Source: Streptomyces sp. SAI-127 | Lineage (GTDB): Bacteria > Actinomycetota > Actinomycetes > Streptomycetales > Streptomycetaceae | Direction of reading: 5' to 3' | NCBI RefSeq assembly: GCF_029894425.1 | Contig: NZ_JARXYJ010000001.1 | Location: forward strand, 4,464,001 to 4,528,000 | DNA length: 64,000 nt | Shown: positions 1 to 8,616 of the stretch, piece by piece | Layout of the letters: the number at the start of each line of letters is the position of its first letter | Numbering within the stretch: position 1 is the first letter of the stretch | The notes under the pieces: generated by a model | Databases searched by the model: none | Told to the model about the DNA's origin: nothing | The model's input: only the letters and a program-made list of their open reading frames with translations | Program-made: the position numbers and the translations under genes

Positions 1-344
1 TGATGGAGGCGAACTCCGAGGACCGGGTCAATGCCGTCCTCGACGTCTTCCAGTCCAAGCTGATCAAGCGTGGGATCTCCCTGAAGGCGCTCGACGCGGG
101 TGAGCCGCAGCTCTCCGGCAAGGAGTACAAGATCTTCGCGTCGATCGAGGAGGGCATCTCCCAGGAGAACGCGAAGAAGGTCGCGAAGATCATCCGTGAC
201 GAGGGTCCGAAGGGCGTGAAGGCCCAGGTCCAGGGTGACGAGCTGCGGGTCAGCTCGAAGAGCCGTGACGACCTGCAGTCCATCATCGCCCTGCTGAAGG
301 GCAAGGACTTCGACTTCGCGCTCCAGTTCGTGAACTACCGGTGA
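1..344 (+). CDS. yajQ: YajQ family nucleotide-binding protein, 5'-truncated by the window edge
   Basis: The visible 113 residues are the C-terminal two thirds of a YajQ-family protein (full length usually about 160 residues). The segment contains the family-typical stretches [29 protein letters not shown] and [17 protein letters not shown], and it ends in the usual FVNYR. Members of this family bind nucleotides, and some have been reported as cyclic di-GMP effectors; whether this one does cannot be told from sequence. The first codon shown is inside the gene, so the true start lies upstream. A strong hairpin follows 25 bases after the stop. Confidence 0.93.
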   Translation, partial: MEANSEDRVNAVLDVFQSKLIKRGISLKALDAGEPQLSGKEYKIFASIEEGISQENAKKVAKIIRDEGPKGVKAQVQGDELRVSSKSRDDLQSIIALLKGKDFDFALQFVNYR

Positions 345-368
345 GGCGCTGATACAGCGAAATACGAG

Positions 369-401
369 GAAGGGTGGGCACCTGGCCGGTGCCCACCCTT
401 C
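369..401. terminator. Bidirectional terminator hairpin between yajQ and the GlsB-like gene
   Basis: A perfect 13-bp stem (AAGGGTGGGCACC / GGTGCCCACCCTT) with a 5-base loop, extendable by one G-C pair, lies between two convergent genes. There is no long T tract, which is normal for streptomycete terminators. Its place between converging stops supports a bidirectional role. Confidence 0.85.
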
Positions 402-426
402 TCGCCTGCTGGCTGCGGTTCGGGGG

Positions 427-693
427 TCAGTCGCGCGAGTTGCCGAAGAGGAGACGGTAGGCGATCAGCAGCACGAGGGAGCCGCCGATCGCGGCGGCCC
501 AGGTGGTCCCGTCGTAGAAGCTCTTGGTGACCGGGTGGTCCAGCCAACGGGCCGATATCCAGCCGCCGATGAACGCGCCCGCGATGCCGATGAGGGTCGT
601 CCCGATGAAGCCACCCGGGTCCCGGCCCGGCAACAGGAACTTGGCGATGGCTCCGGCCAACAGCCCCAGGATGATCCAGCCGATGATGCTCAT
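427..693 (-). CDS. GlsB/YeaQ/YmgE family stress-response membrane protein
   Basis: This 88-residue hydrophobic protein opens with MSIIGWIILGLLAGAIAK and continues with a GRDPGGFIGTTLIGIAGAFIGG segment, the signature of the transglycosylase-associated/GlsB (YeaQ/YmgE) family. Three transmembrane helices are expected, one at each end and one in the glycine-rich middle. Length matches the family. These small membrane proteins are induced by envelope, acid or general stress in several bacteria, but their biochemical role is unknown. It converges on yajQ across a shared terminator and has its own promoter region between it and the divergent permease gene. Confidence 0.9.
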   Translation of the reverse strand: MSIIGWIILGLLAGAIAKFLLPGRDPGGFIGTTLIGIAGAFIGGWISARWLDHPVTKSFYDGTTWAAAIGGSLVLLIAYRLLFGNSRD

Positions 694-904
694 GCCCTGA
701 ACCTGCCCTTCCGCGCTGTGCCCGCACTGTCCGTGGTCTGTGATCTACGTCCCGGTCGACTGTGCGTGTGCTGGAGCGCTTGGGTTGGACGACGTGCTCG
801 TGCGACGCGCGTGCGGTGCTCTTCGTGCGGGTGTTCGTGTCCCGTTGATGAAGAGGACGTCCGTACTGCACCTCGCGGTTGCAGAGATCAGTAGGGTGCG
901 GCGC

Positions 905-2149
905 ATGACAGATTCCGGTGCCGAACTGCGGCGCACGCTGGGCACAGGCGACGCCGTGGTCATCGGTCTCGGCTCGATGATCGGTGCCGGGATCTTCGCC
1001 GCCCTCGGCCCCGCGGCGCGTGCCGCCGGGTCCGGGCTGCTGCTCGGGCTCGCGGTCGCCGCCGTGGTCGCCTACTGCAACGCCACGTCCTCGGCACGGC
1101 TGGCCGCCCTGTACCCGGCCTCGGGCGGCACCTATGTGTACGGGCGGGAGCGGCTCGGGCCGTTCTGGGGTTATCTCGCGGGCTGGTCGTTCGTGGTCGG
1201 AAAGACGGCCTCCTGTGCGGCGATGGCGCTGACGGTGGGTGCGTACGTCTGGCCGGAGCAGGCCCATGCCGTGGCCGTGGCTGCCGTGGTGGCGCTGACC
1301 GCGGTGAACTACGGCGGGATCCAGAAGTCCGCCTGGCTGACCCGGGCGATCGTGGCGGTGGTCCTCGCTGTCCTCGCTTCCGTGGTGGTCGTGTGTCTTG
1401 GGTCCGGGGCCTCGGAGGCCGGGCGGCTGGACGCTGGGGTCTCCGGCGGCGTGAGCGGGGTGCTGCAGGCGGCCGGTCTGCTGTTCTTCGCGTTCGCGGG
1501 GTACGCGCGCATCGCGACCCTCGGTGAGGAGGTACGGGATCCCGCGCGCACCATCCCCCGTGCGATCCCCCTGGCCCTGGGCATCACGCTGGCGGTGTAC
1601 GCGGGTGTGGCGGTGGCTGTCCTTTCCGTACTGGGCGCTGCTGCTCTGGGCCGTGCCGACGCGCCGCTGGCCGAGGCGGTGCGAGCGGCCGGGGTGTCGG
1701 GGCTCGTGCCGGTGGTGCGGGTGGGTGCCGTCGTGGCCGCGCTGGGTTCGCTGCTCGCCCTGATTCTCGGCGTCTCACGAACGACGTTGGCCATGGCCCG
1801 GGACCGGCATCTGCCGGGCGCGCTGTCGGCCGTCCACCCTCGCTTCCAGGTGCCGCACCGGGCCGAGCTGGCCGTGGGCGCGGTGGTCGCGATCCTCGCC
1901 GCCACGGTCGACGTGCGGGGCGCGATCGGTTTCTCCTCCTTCGGTGTGCTCGCGTACTACGCGGTGGCCAACGCGTCGGCGTGGACACTCGGTTCGGCTC
2001 CGGCGGCCCGGCTGGTACCTGCGGTGGGGCTGCTCGGGTGTGGGGTGCTGGCGTTCGCGCTGCCTGCGGTTTCGGTGGTCGCGGGCGCGGGGGTGCTGGC
2101 AGTCGGGGCGGGCGCGTATGGCGTACGGAAGCGGTGGGCGGGGCGGTAG
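905..2149 (+). CDS. APC superfamily amino acid permease
   Basis: The 414-residue product is a polytopic membrane protein with about 12 hydrophobic segments. The N-terminal motif GLGSMIGAGIF (residues 20-30) is the substrate-backbone-binding loop of TM1 in APC transporters. The later LFFAFAGYARIATLGEEVRDPARTIPRAI region is the conserved TM6-TM7 segment of the same superfamily. The start at 905 puts the protein directly before the TM1 motif; an in-frame extension to 740 is possible but the extra residues look unlike coding sequence. The substrate is probably an amino acid or polyamine, not predictable further. It stands alone, converging on the SMI1-like gene. Confidence 0.88.
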   Translation: MTDSGAELRRTLGTGDAVVIGLGSMIGAGIFAALGPAARAAGSGLLLGLAVAAVVAYCNATSSARLAALYPASGGTYVYGRERLGPFWGYLAGWSFVVGKTASCAAMALTVGAYVWPEQAHAVAVAAVVALTAVNYGGIQKSAWLTRAIVAVVLAVLASVVVVCLGSGASEAGRLDAGVSGGVSGVLQAAGLLFFAFAGYARIATLGEEVRDPARTIPRAIPLALGITLAVYAGVAVAVLSVLGAAALGRADAPLAEAVRAAGVSGLVPVVRVGAVVAALGSLLALILGVSRTTLAMARDRHLPGALSAVHPRFQVPHRAELAVGAVVAILAATVDVRGAIGFSSFGVLAYYAVANASAWTLGSAPAARLVPAVGLLGCGVLAFALPAVSVVAGAGVLAVGAGAYGVRKRWAGR

Positions 2150-2179
2150 GTCGGCGGCCGCGTACCGCTCAAGGGAGCG

Positions 2180-2749
2180 TCAGGACGCGTGGGCCGGCGG
2201 TGCCGTGCGTATCCGGAACTGTGCCCAGGGAGTCATCTCCAACTCCTCGTTCATCTCCTCGTACCAGCCCGTGCCGTCGACCCAGGTTTGCAGCCAGTCC
2301 GTGAGGGTGGGGGCGTCCACGAACCAGGAGTGGTCGCAGTCACCGGCGTTCGGCTCGAAGAGGAGAACGGGGGCTTCCGGGCTGTGGCAGTCCACGCACG
2401 CGTACATCGCACAGCCCCAGTGGGATATCGGCAGGACGCCCTCGGGCCAGGGCCAGTCGGGGTCCTTACGGCTGCTCTTGCGGTTGGCCAGGTATTGCAC
2501 GACGGCCGCGGGCTCGCCGGAGGGAGGGCTGTCGAGCAGGGGCAGCAGGCCGTACTCCGGGCCGAATCCGCCGTCCCCTATACGCAGGTAGAGGTCGGCG
2601 AGCAGCGGGGGCAGGTGGAAGCCCAGCGCTGCCTCGGCGCGGGTCAGGGTGTCCGCTTCCACCGGCTCGGGGAGGGAAGCCCAGCCCCACGGCCGGGTGT
2701 TGCGGGCCTTGTCCGCCACCCGTGCCAGCAACTGCTCGCTCTCGGTCAT
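2180..2749 (-). CDS. SMI1/KNR4 family protein
   Basis: The 189-residue protein has the SMI1/KNR4 (SUKH) pattern: an N-terminal helix, then LTRAEAALGFHLPPLLADLYLRIGDGGFGPEYGLLPL, a later WPEGVLPISHWGCAMYACVD strand pair, and a C-terminal acidic and aromatic section. In bacteria this superfamily is rich in immunity proteins of polymorphic toxin systems, but many members are lone proteins of unknown role. The ATG at 2749 was chosen because upstream in-frame sequence is low quality. The gene lies downstream of, and in the same direction as, a barstar-domain gene, with 85 bases between them. No toxin gene is recognisable nearby. Confidence 0.85.
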   Translation of the reverse strand: MTESEQLLARVADKARNTRPWGWASLPEPVEADTLTRAEAALGFHLPPLLADLYLRIGDGGFGPEYGLLPLLDSPPSGEPAAVVQYLANRKSSRKDPDWPWPEGVLPISHWGCAMYACVDCHSPEAPVLLFEPNAGDCDHSWFVDAPTLTDWLQTWVDGTGWYEEMNEELEMTPWAQFRIRTAPPAHAS

Positions 2750-2834
2750 GCATTCATGATGCAGGGCGGCACTGACAACCGGGCAGACCTGTGGACAACC
2801 TCCGGGTTGTGGAAAACCTCGGGTGAACCTCGGC

Positions 2835-3995
2835 TCAGGCGAGGTGGACGTCGACGCGATCGCCCTGGGCGAGAAAGGCGAGCAGTTCCTCGAAGGCCGG
2901 CGGCCCGTGGAGGACCTGCGAGATGACGTCAAGAGATCTGCGGGCGACTTCGGAATCGTGCCAGACCAGGCTGAGGGGCGGGGTGGCGCCCCAGCGGCCC
3001 ATCAGACAGTCGTCCAGGGCGTCCAGGCCCCAGCCGAAGTAGCCGCCGGGGCCGTTCACCGCCTCGCCCAGGGCGCAGAAGAAGCCGGGCAGGTCGGTGA
3101 TGTGGCGGCCGTCGAGGTGGTACGTCGTGCCGGGCGGCCGGTCCTGGCCGCCGTGCACATGGTTGTCGAGCGCCGTGCGAAGCCAGAACTGCCGTCCCTC
3201 GTTGTCGCATCGCGCCCAGCGGTTGGAATCCGTCGGGCGTCCCTCGGTCCACAGTTCCCACACCTCGCCGGCCGCGAAGGGCGGCCGCTCCGACCACAGG
3301 TCCAGGGTGAGGTCCACCAGACCGGGACCGCGCGCCGACGGGATCCAGGCCCGCAGCTCACCCTCGGCAGCGGACTGCAGGGGCCGACCGGAGGTGTCGA
3401 TGCGCAGGACCTTGGCATGACCGAGGTCCTCCTCCCCCGCGTCCAGCGCGGTCCGCAGGGCGCCCTGTGGAGAGCAGCCCAGCAGGCGCAGTGGGGGTTC
3501 CATGGTTTCCTCCGGGACCTCGCGCACGCACGCCAGGTCGCGGCAGGTGCCGTGCGGTTCACCGTGGGCACCCAGCAGGCGGTAGCCCGGGGACAGCGGC
3601 GGGCGCCGCGGACAGTCGTAGGGGTTGTGGTCGGGTTCCGTTCCCTCGATCGTGACGTCCCGCAGTGTCAGGTCGCGGGCACAGGGGCGGTCGCCGATGA
3701 GGTGCGCCTCTTCCAGATGCCACTCACCGACTGCCGCGCCGGTCTTGTCGAGGATCTCCAGGGTGAGAGACCCGAGAGGCGCCGATCCCTCGGCACGCGC
3801 GCGTGTGAGGGCTTCGCTCAACCGGCCCTCGGGAGCGCAGCCGAGAAGTTCGTAGACGCCCCGGAGGGGAGGAGGCGGGTCGGCGAAGAGATCCGCGGCG
3901 TCCTCGCACAACGCCCATGTCTCCTCGTAGCCCTCCTCGCCCTCGAACTCGGCTTCCCGGTCGTACGACAGCAGGACGTACTTCGGCGCCCCCAC
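2835..3995 (-). CDS. Barstar-domain (barnase-inhibitor-like) protein with large N-terminal region
   Basis: The 386-residue protein ends in a barstar fold: TTYHLDGRHITDLPGFFCALGEAVN is followed by GYFGWGLDALDDCLMG and LSLVWHDSEVARRSL (roughly residues 290-370). These are the inhibitor's strand-helix, the acidic fG.nLDAL.DcL helix that plugs RNase active sites, and the last strand-helix. The N-terminal ~280 residues contain two similar segments (GVYELLGCAPEGRLSEALTRA and PPLRLLGCSPQGALRTALDAG), suggesting an internal duplication of unknown function. Start is a GTG at 3995; spacing to the nearest purine stretch is poor, so the true start is uncertain. It follows yccF by 16 bases and is probably co-transcribed with htpX-yccF. 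Confidence 0.8.
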   Translation of the reverse strand: MGAPKYVLLSYDREAEFEGEEGYEETWALCEDAADLFADPPPPLRGVYELLGCAPEGRLSEALTRARAEGSAPLGSLTLEILDKTGAAVGEWHLEEAHLIGDRPCARDLTLRDVTIEGTEPDHNPYDCPRRPPLSPGYRLLGAHGEPHGTCRDLACVREVPEETMEPPLRLLGCSPQGALRTALDAGEEDLGHAKVLRIDTSGRPLQSAAEGELRAWIPSARGPGLVDLTLDLWSERPPFAAGEVWELWTEGRPTDSNRWARCDNEGRQFWLRTALDNHVHGGQDRPPGTTYHLDGRHITDLPGFFCALGEAVNGPGGYFGWGLDALDDCLMGRWGATPPLSLVWHDSEVARRSLDVISQVLHGPPAFEELLAFLAQGDRVDVHLA

Positions 3996-4011
3996 TCCCC
4001 CGGTCCGTCCG

Positions 4012-4404
4012 TCAGCGGGTCGCGAACGGCTCGTCCGTGGGGACGATTTCGCGGCCCAGTGGGAACAGGGACACCGGGATCAGCTTGAAGTTGGCGATGC
4101 CGAACGGGATACCGATGATCGTGACGCAGAGGACGAGGCCCGTCGCGATGTGGCCCAGGGCCAGCCACCAGCCGGCGAGGACCAGCCACAGGACGTTGCC
4201 GACGCAGGAGGGTGCGCCCGCGTCGCGGCGCTCGACCGTGGTGTACCCGAAGGGCCACAGGGCGTAGACGCCGATGCGGAAGGCCGCTAGGCCGAACGGG
4301 ATGCCGATGATGGTGATGCAGAGCAGCGCGCCCGCGGCCAGGTAGGCGAGGAACAGCCAGAAGCCGCTCAGGACGAGCCAAATGACGTTCAGGATGGTTT
4401 TCAC
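4012..4404 (-). CDS. YccF domain-containing membrane protein
   Basis: This 130-residue inner-membrane protein has two copies of the YccF module. The first is around residues 20-60 ([19 protein letters not shown]) and the second around 75-120 ([19 protein letters not shown]), each preceded by a [12 protein letters not shown] / [12 protein letters not shown] helix. That duplicated arrangement and length are typical for the family, whose function is unknown. Its GTG start overlaps the stop of htpX (GTGA), so the two are probably translationally coupled. Confidence 0.9.
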   Translation of the reverse strand: MKTILNVIWLVLSGFWLFLAYLAAGALLCITIIGIPFGLAAFRIGVYALWPFGYTTVERRDAGAPSCVGNVLWLVLAGWWLALGHIATGLVLCVTIIGIPFGIANFKLIPVSLFPLGREIVPTDEPFATR

Positions 4405-5264
4405 TGGGGGCGACCTGCCATCTTCTCGAGCCGGGCGATGCGCTCCGCCATCGGCGGGTGCGTCGAGAACATCTTGGACAGTCCCTGGCCAGGGCGGAAG
4501 GGGTTCGCGATCATCATGTGGCTAGCGGTCTCGATGCGCGGTTCGGGGGGCAACGGCAGTTGTTTGGTGCCCATTTCGAGCTTGCGCAGGGCGCTGGCGA
4601 GCGCGAGGGGGTCGCCGGTGAGCTGGGCGCCGGACGCGTCTGCCTCGTACTCCCTGGAGCGGCTGATGGCCATCTGGATGAGGCCGGCCGCGAGCGGCCC
4701 GAGGATCATGATCATCAGCATGCCCAGGAGGCCCGGGCCGTCATCGTCGTCGGAGCGGCCGATCGGGATCAGCCATGCGAAGTTGACCAGGAACATGATC
4801 ACGGAGGCGAGGGCGCCGGCGACCGACGAGATCAGGATGTCGCGGTTGTAGACATGGCTGAGTTCGTGGCCGATGACACCGCGCAGTTCGCGCTCGTCCA
4901 GGATGCGCAGGATGCCGTCGGTGCAGCACACAGCGGCGTTGCGCGGATTGCGGCCGGTCGCGAAGGCGTTGGGTGCCTCGGTCGGCGAGATGTACAGGCG
5001 CGGCATGGGCTGACGGGCCTGGGTGGAGAGGTCGCGGACCATGCGGTACAGGGCCGGTGCCTCGAACTCGCTCACCGGGCGGGCACGCATCGCGCGTAGA
5101 GCCAGCTTGTCGCTGTTCCAGTACGCGTACGCGTTGGTGCCCAGCGCGATCAGGACGGCCACAACCAGCCCCATACGGCCGAAAAAGCTGCCGATGACGA
5201 TGATGAGTGCGGACAGTCCCCCGAGGAGGACTGCGGTCCTGAGCCCGTTGTGCCGGCGGTGCAC
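4401..5264 (-). CDS. htpX: HtpX-like zinc metalloprotease
   Basis: The 287-residue product is an M48-family membrane protease. Two N-terminal transmembrane helices (residues ~10-48) are followed by the zinc-binding motif HELSH (133-137) and the downstream glutamate ligand in [10 protein letters not shown] (E207), with two further helices between them. HtpX homologues degrade misfolded or damaged membrane proteins. The GTG at 5264 was preferred because GGAGGG lies six to seven bases upstream; an in-frame GTG at 5348 would add 28 poorly conserved residues. It sits downstream of nuoN in the same direction with a 212-base gap, and overlaps yccF by four bases. Confidence 0.93.
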   Translation of the reverse strand: MHRRHNGLRTAVLLGGLSALIIVIGSFFGRMGLVVAVLIALGTNAYAYWNSDKLALRAMRARPVSEFEAPALYRMVRDLSTQARQPMPRLYISPTEAPNAFATGRNPRNAAVCCTDGILRILDERELRGVIGHELSHVYNRDILISSVAGALASVIMFLVNFAWLIPIGRSDDDDGPGLLGMLMIMILGPLAAGLIQMAISRSREYEADASGAQLTGDPLALASALRKLEMGTKQLPLPPEPRIETASHMMIANPFRPGQGLSKMFSTHPPMAERIARLEKMAGRPQ

Positions 5265-5476
5265 GGTACGCCCTCCAAGTGGTGCAGCAGGGGAACCCTT
5301 TGCTTGCTGATCTCCGATGTCTTCCGATGCCACCGTCCGTGATGTCACGTCCAGTGGACCCTCCCGTTTTGCTCAACGCCAGGCGAGGGTCACTAGTTCC
5401 CTTGTGCGCGCGGAGGCCCAGGTGGGCCGTCCGGGTGATGGTTCAAGGGCGGCTGTTCACATTCGGGAGGGCCGGT

Positions 5477-7039
5477 TCAGAAGAGTCCGGTGTCGGTGAA
5501 GCGCAGCACCAGCTGGGGCGCGCCCGAGAGGGCGACGCCGAGGACGCCGGTCAGGGCGAGCGCGGCGGTGAGGGGGGCGGGGACGCGGTGCGCGGCGGGT
5601 TCGCCGTCGGGGGCCCTGAACAGCAGCGTCGTCCACTGGAGGTAGTAGAAGAGCGCGATCACGACGTTGACGGCCATGACCACGGCGAGCCATCCGAGGC
5701 CCGCGTCCACGGCCGCCGAGAAGACGGTGACCTTGGCGAACAGGCCGATGATGCCCGGCGGCAGCCCTGCCAGGCAGAGCAGGAAGAAGGCCAGCAGGAG
5801 GGCGGCGAGCGGGTTGGTCGCATAGAGGCCGCGGTAGTCGGTGATGCGGTTCGCTGCCCTCGTTCGGCCCACCAGCGCGGCCACCGCGAAGGCGCCGAGG
5901 TTCACGGCGGCGTACATGAGGGCGTAGGCGACGGTGGAGCCGACGGACCGTTCGGCGTCGTCGGAGTACGCGGCGGCAGCGATCGGGACGAGGAGGTAGC
6001 CGGCCTGGCCGACGGAGGACCAGGCGAGCAGCCGTACGGCGCTGTACGCGCGCGTGGCCTGCTGTCGGAGGGCGCCGACGTTGCCGACGGTCATGGTGAG
6101 GGCGGCGAGCGCGGCGAGCGCCGGGCCCCAGACGTCCGCGTACGACGGCAGAGCGACGACGGTGACGAGGATCAGGCCGGAGAAGCCGACCGTTTTGCCG
6201 ACGACCGACAAGTAGGCGGCGATCGGGAGGGGTGCGCCGACGTAGGTGTCGGGCACCCAGAAGTGGAAGGGGACGGCAGCCGTCTTGAAGGCGAAGCCGA
6301 CGAGGGTGAGGACGACGCCGGTCTGGACGAGGGTGTGGAGCTGTCCGTCGACGTTCTGAATGCGGTCGGCGACCTGTGTGAGGTAGAGGGTGCCCGTGGA
6401 GGCGTACACGAAGCTGATGCCCATGAGGCTGACCGCGGTCGCGGTGACGGAGGACAGGAAGAACTTCAGGGCCGCTTCGGATGACTTCCTGTCGCCATGC
6501 CGGATGCCGACGAGGGCGAAGGCGGGCAGGGAGGCGACTTCCAGGGCGACGACGAGGGTCGCCAGATCGCGGGAGGCGGGCAGGAGTGCGGCGCCGGCGG
6601 CAGAGGAGAGCAGCAGGAACCAGTACTCCCCTTCGGGGAGTCTCTTGTCGGCGTCCTTGAGGGTGGTGACCGACAGGAGGGCCGCCAGAAGGGCGCCGCC
6701 AAGGACGAGGAACTGGATGACGAGCGTGAAGCGGTCGGCCGCGTAGCTGCACACGTCGGCGTCGCCGGTCAGGCAGAAGGTGCTGCGGTCGCCGTCCAGG
6801 AGAGGCAGCAGCAGGAGCACGGAGGCTGCCAGGCCCGCGACCGAGACCCACCCGAGCAGGGCTTTCCGCTGCTCGCCGACGAACAGGTCTGCGACGAGAA
6901 CGACGAGTCCGACGACCGCCGCGAGGGTGGGTGGCGCGATCGCCAGCCAGTCGACGGACTGCACGACGTTCGCGGCCGTCGCGGGCAGCGTTTCGGCCGA
7001 CGAAGCCAATGGCTGAGCCATGGCGGCCAGGGTGCTCAT
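5477..7039 (-). CDS. nuoN: NADH-quinone oxidoreductase subunit N (second, partial nuo cluster)
   Basis: This 520-residue antiporter-like membrane subunit of complex I is close to normal length. It shows the Mrp-type core with about 14 hydrophobic helices, including the conserved lysine-bearing FKTAAVPFHFWVPDTYVGAP region and the ARAYSAVRLLAWSSVGQAGYLL segment. NuoN contributes one of the proton channels of the membrane arm. The ATG overlaps the nuoM stop (ATGA). It is the last gene of the leftward nuo run and is followed by htpX. Confidence 0.95.
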   Translation of the reverse strand: MSTLAAMAQPLASSAETLPATAANVVQSVDWLAIAPPTLAAVVGLVVLVADLFVGEQRKALLGWVSVAGLAASVLLLLPLLDGDRSTFCLTGDADVCSYAADRFTLVIQFLVLGGALLAALLSVTTLKDADKRLPEGEYWFLLLSSAAGAALLPASRDLATLVVALEVASLPAFALVGIRHGDRKSSEAALKFFLSSVTATAVSLMGISFVYASTGTLYLTQVADRIQNVDGQLHTLVQTGVVLTLVGFAFKTAAVPFHFWVPDTYVGAPLPIAAYLSVVGKTVGFSGLILVTVVALPSYADVWGPALAALAALTMTVGNVGALRQQATRAYSAVRLLAWSSVGQAGYLLVPIAAAAYSDDAERSVGSTVAYALMYAAVNLGAFAVAALVGRTRAANRITDYRGLYATNPLAALLLAFFLLCLAGLPPGIIGLFAKVTVFSAAVDAGLGWLAVVMAVNVVIALFYYLQWTTLLFRAPDGEPAAHRVPAPLTAALALTGVLGVALSGAPQLVLRFTDTGLF

Positions 7040-8610
7040 CGGGTGCCTCCTGCGAGGAGCTGCTGGACGGCCGGGTCGGTGAGGCCGAGGAGGGCCTTCG
7101 GCCACAGGCCCGCCGCGACGGTGAGGGCGACGAGCGGCGTCCAGGCCGCGAACTCGTACGTGTGGACGTCGGCGAACTGGGGGGCGTCCTGGGGTACGGC
7201 GCCCATGCAGACGCGGCGGACCACGACGAGCATGTAAGCGGCCGTCAGGAGGGTGCCGAACGCGCCGATCGCCATGAAAGTGAGGAAGGCGGGGCGGCTG
7301 AGGTCGTCGGCGGGCTTGAAGGCGCCGAACAGGGCCAGCATCTCGCCCCAGAATCCGGCGAGGCCGGGCAGGCCGAGCGAGGCGACCGCAGCGAAGGCCA
7401 GCAGGCCGCCGAGGCGCGGGGCCTTGCCGTACAGGGCGGCGCCGGTCTCTTCGGCCAAGGTGTCGAGGTCGGTGGTGCCGGTGCGGTCCTTCAGGGCGCC
7501 TACCAGGAAGAACAGGAGGCCGGTGATGAGGCCGTGGGCGATGTTGGCGAACAGGGCGCCGTTCACGCCGGTCGGGGTCATGGTGGCGATGCCGAGCAGG
7601 ACGAAGCCCATGTGGCCGACGGAGGAGTAGGCGATGAGGCGCTTGAGATCGCCCTTCGCGCCCCGCTTGGCCAGGGCGAGGCAGGCCAGGGATCCGTAGA
7701 TGATCCCGACCACGGCGAAAGCGGCGAGGTAGGGCGCGAAGTCGCGGAAGCCGTCGGGGGCGATCGGCAGCAAAATCCGGACGAACCCGTATGTACCCAT
7801 CTTCAGCAGGACGCCGGCCAGCAGGACCGAGCCGACGGTCGGCGCGGCGGTGTGGGCGTCGGGCAGCCAGCTGTGCAGCGGCCACATCGGGGTCTTGACC
7901 GCGAGCCCGATCCCGATCGCCAGAACGGCGATGACCTGCACGGATGAGGACAGCGACCGGCCGTTGTCAGTGGCGAGTGCCACCATGTCGAATGTGCCTG
8001 CCTTGATCCCGATCAGGAGCAGGCCGAGCAGCATGACGACCGAGCCGAGCAGTGTGTAGAGGATGAAGCGCCAGGCGGCGGCCTGGCGGTCCTCGCCGCC
8101 CCAGCGGGCGATGAGGAAGTACATCGGGATGAGCACCATCTCGAACGCGAGGAAGAACAGCAGCAGATCGAGGACGGCGAAGGTCGCGAGGGTGCCGGAC
8201 TCGAGCATGAGCAGCAGTGCGACGAACGCCTTCGGGGTGGGGCCTGCGGGCATCTTGAAGTACGAGTAGAGCGCGCAAAGGAAGGTCAGCAGCGCGGTCA
8301 GGACCAGAAGAGGGAGGGAGATGCCGTCGATGCCGAGGTGGATGCGCACGTCGAGTGCGGGGATCCAGCTGATGTCGGTCGTGGCCTGCATCTTCGACGG
8401 ATGGTCGTGGTCGAAGCCCAGCGCCAGGACGATCGCGGCGATGAGGATCACGCCGGTGACCGTGACGCCGTGCCGCAGTACGGCCTGGTCAGGTGACTTT
8501 CCCTTCAGTCCCGGTGGGGCCGGCAGCAGAGCCGTGACGGCGCCGAGGAGCGGGCCGGCCACGACGAACGCCAGAAGGAACTGCATCACGGACTCGTTGA
8601 TATCGATCAC
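7036..8610 (-). CDS. nuoM: NADH-quinone oxidoreductase subunit M
   Basis: The 524-residue protein is a complex I proton-pumping membrane subunit. Recognisable segments are the GIDGISLPLLVLTALLTFL stretch, FFLAFEMVLIPMYFLI with the TM5 glutamate, and KTPMWPLHSWLPDAHTAAPT with the following VLLAGVLLKMGTYG loop that holds the mid-channel lysines. The RLIAYSSVGHMGFVLLG segment is also typical. The start is a GTG at 8610, six bases after the nuoL stop. The gene is between nuoL and nuoN, as in standard nuo operons. Confidence 0.96.
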   Translation of the reverse strand: MIDINESVMQFLLAFVVAGPLLGAVTALLPAPPGLKGKSPDQAVLRHGVTVTGVILIAAIVLALGFDHDHPSKMQATTDISWIPALDVRIHLGIDGISLPLLVLTALLTFLCALYSYFKMPAGPTPKAFVALLLMLESGTLATFAVLDLLLFFLAFEMVLIPMYFLIARWGGEDRQAAAWRFILYTLLGSVVMLLGLLLIGIKAGTFDMVALATDNGRSLSSSVQVIAVLAIGIGLAVKTPMWPLHSWLPDAHTAAPTVGSVLLAGVLLKMGTYGFVRILLPIAPDGFRDFAPYLAAFAVVGIIYGSLACLALAKRGAKGDLKRLIAYSSVGHMGFVLLGIATMTPTGVNGALFANIAHGLITGLLFFLVGALKDRTGTTDLDTLAEETGAALYGKAPRLGGLLAFAAVASLGLPGLAGFWGEMLALFGAFKPADDLSRPAFLTFMAIGAFGTLLTAAYMLVVVRRVCMGAVPQDAPQFADVHTYEFAAWTPLVALTVAAGLWPKALLGLTDPAVQQLLAGGTR

Positions 8611-8616
8611 GCCTGC

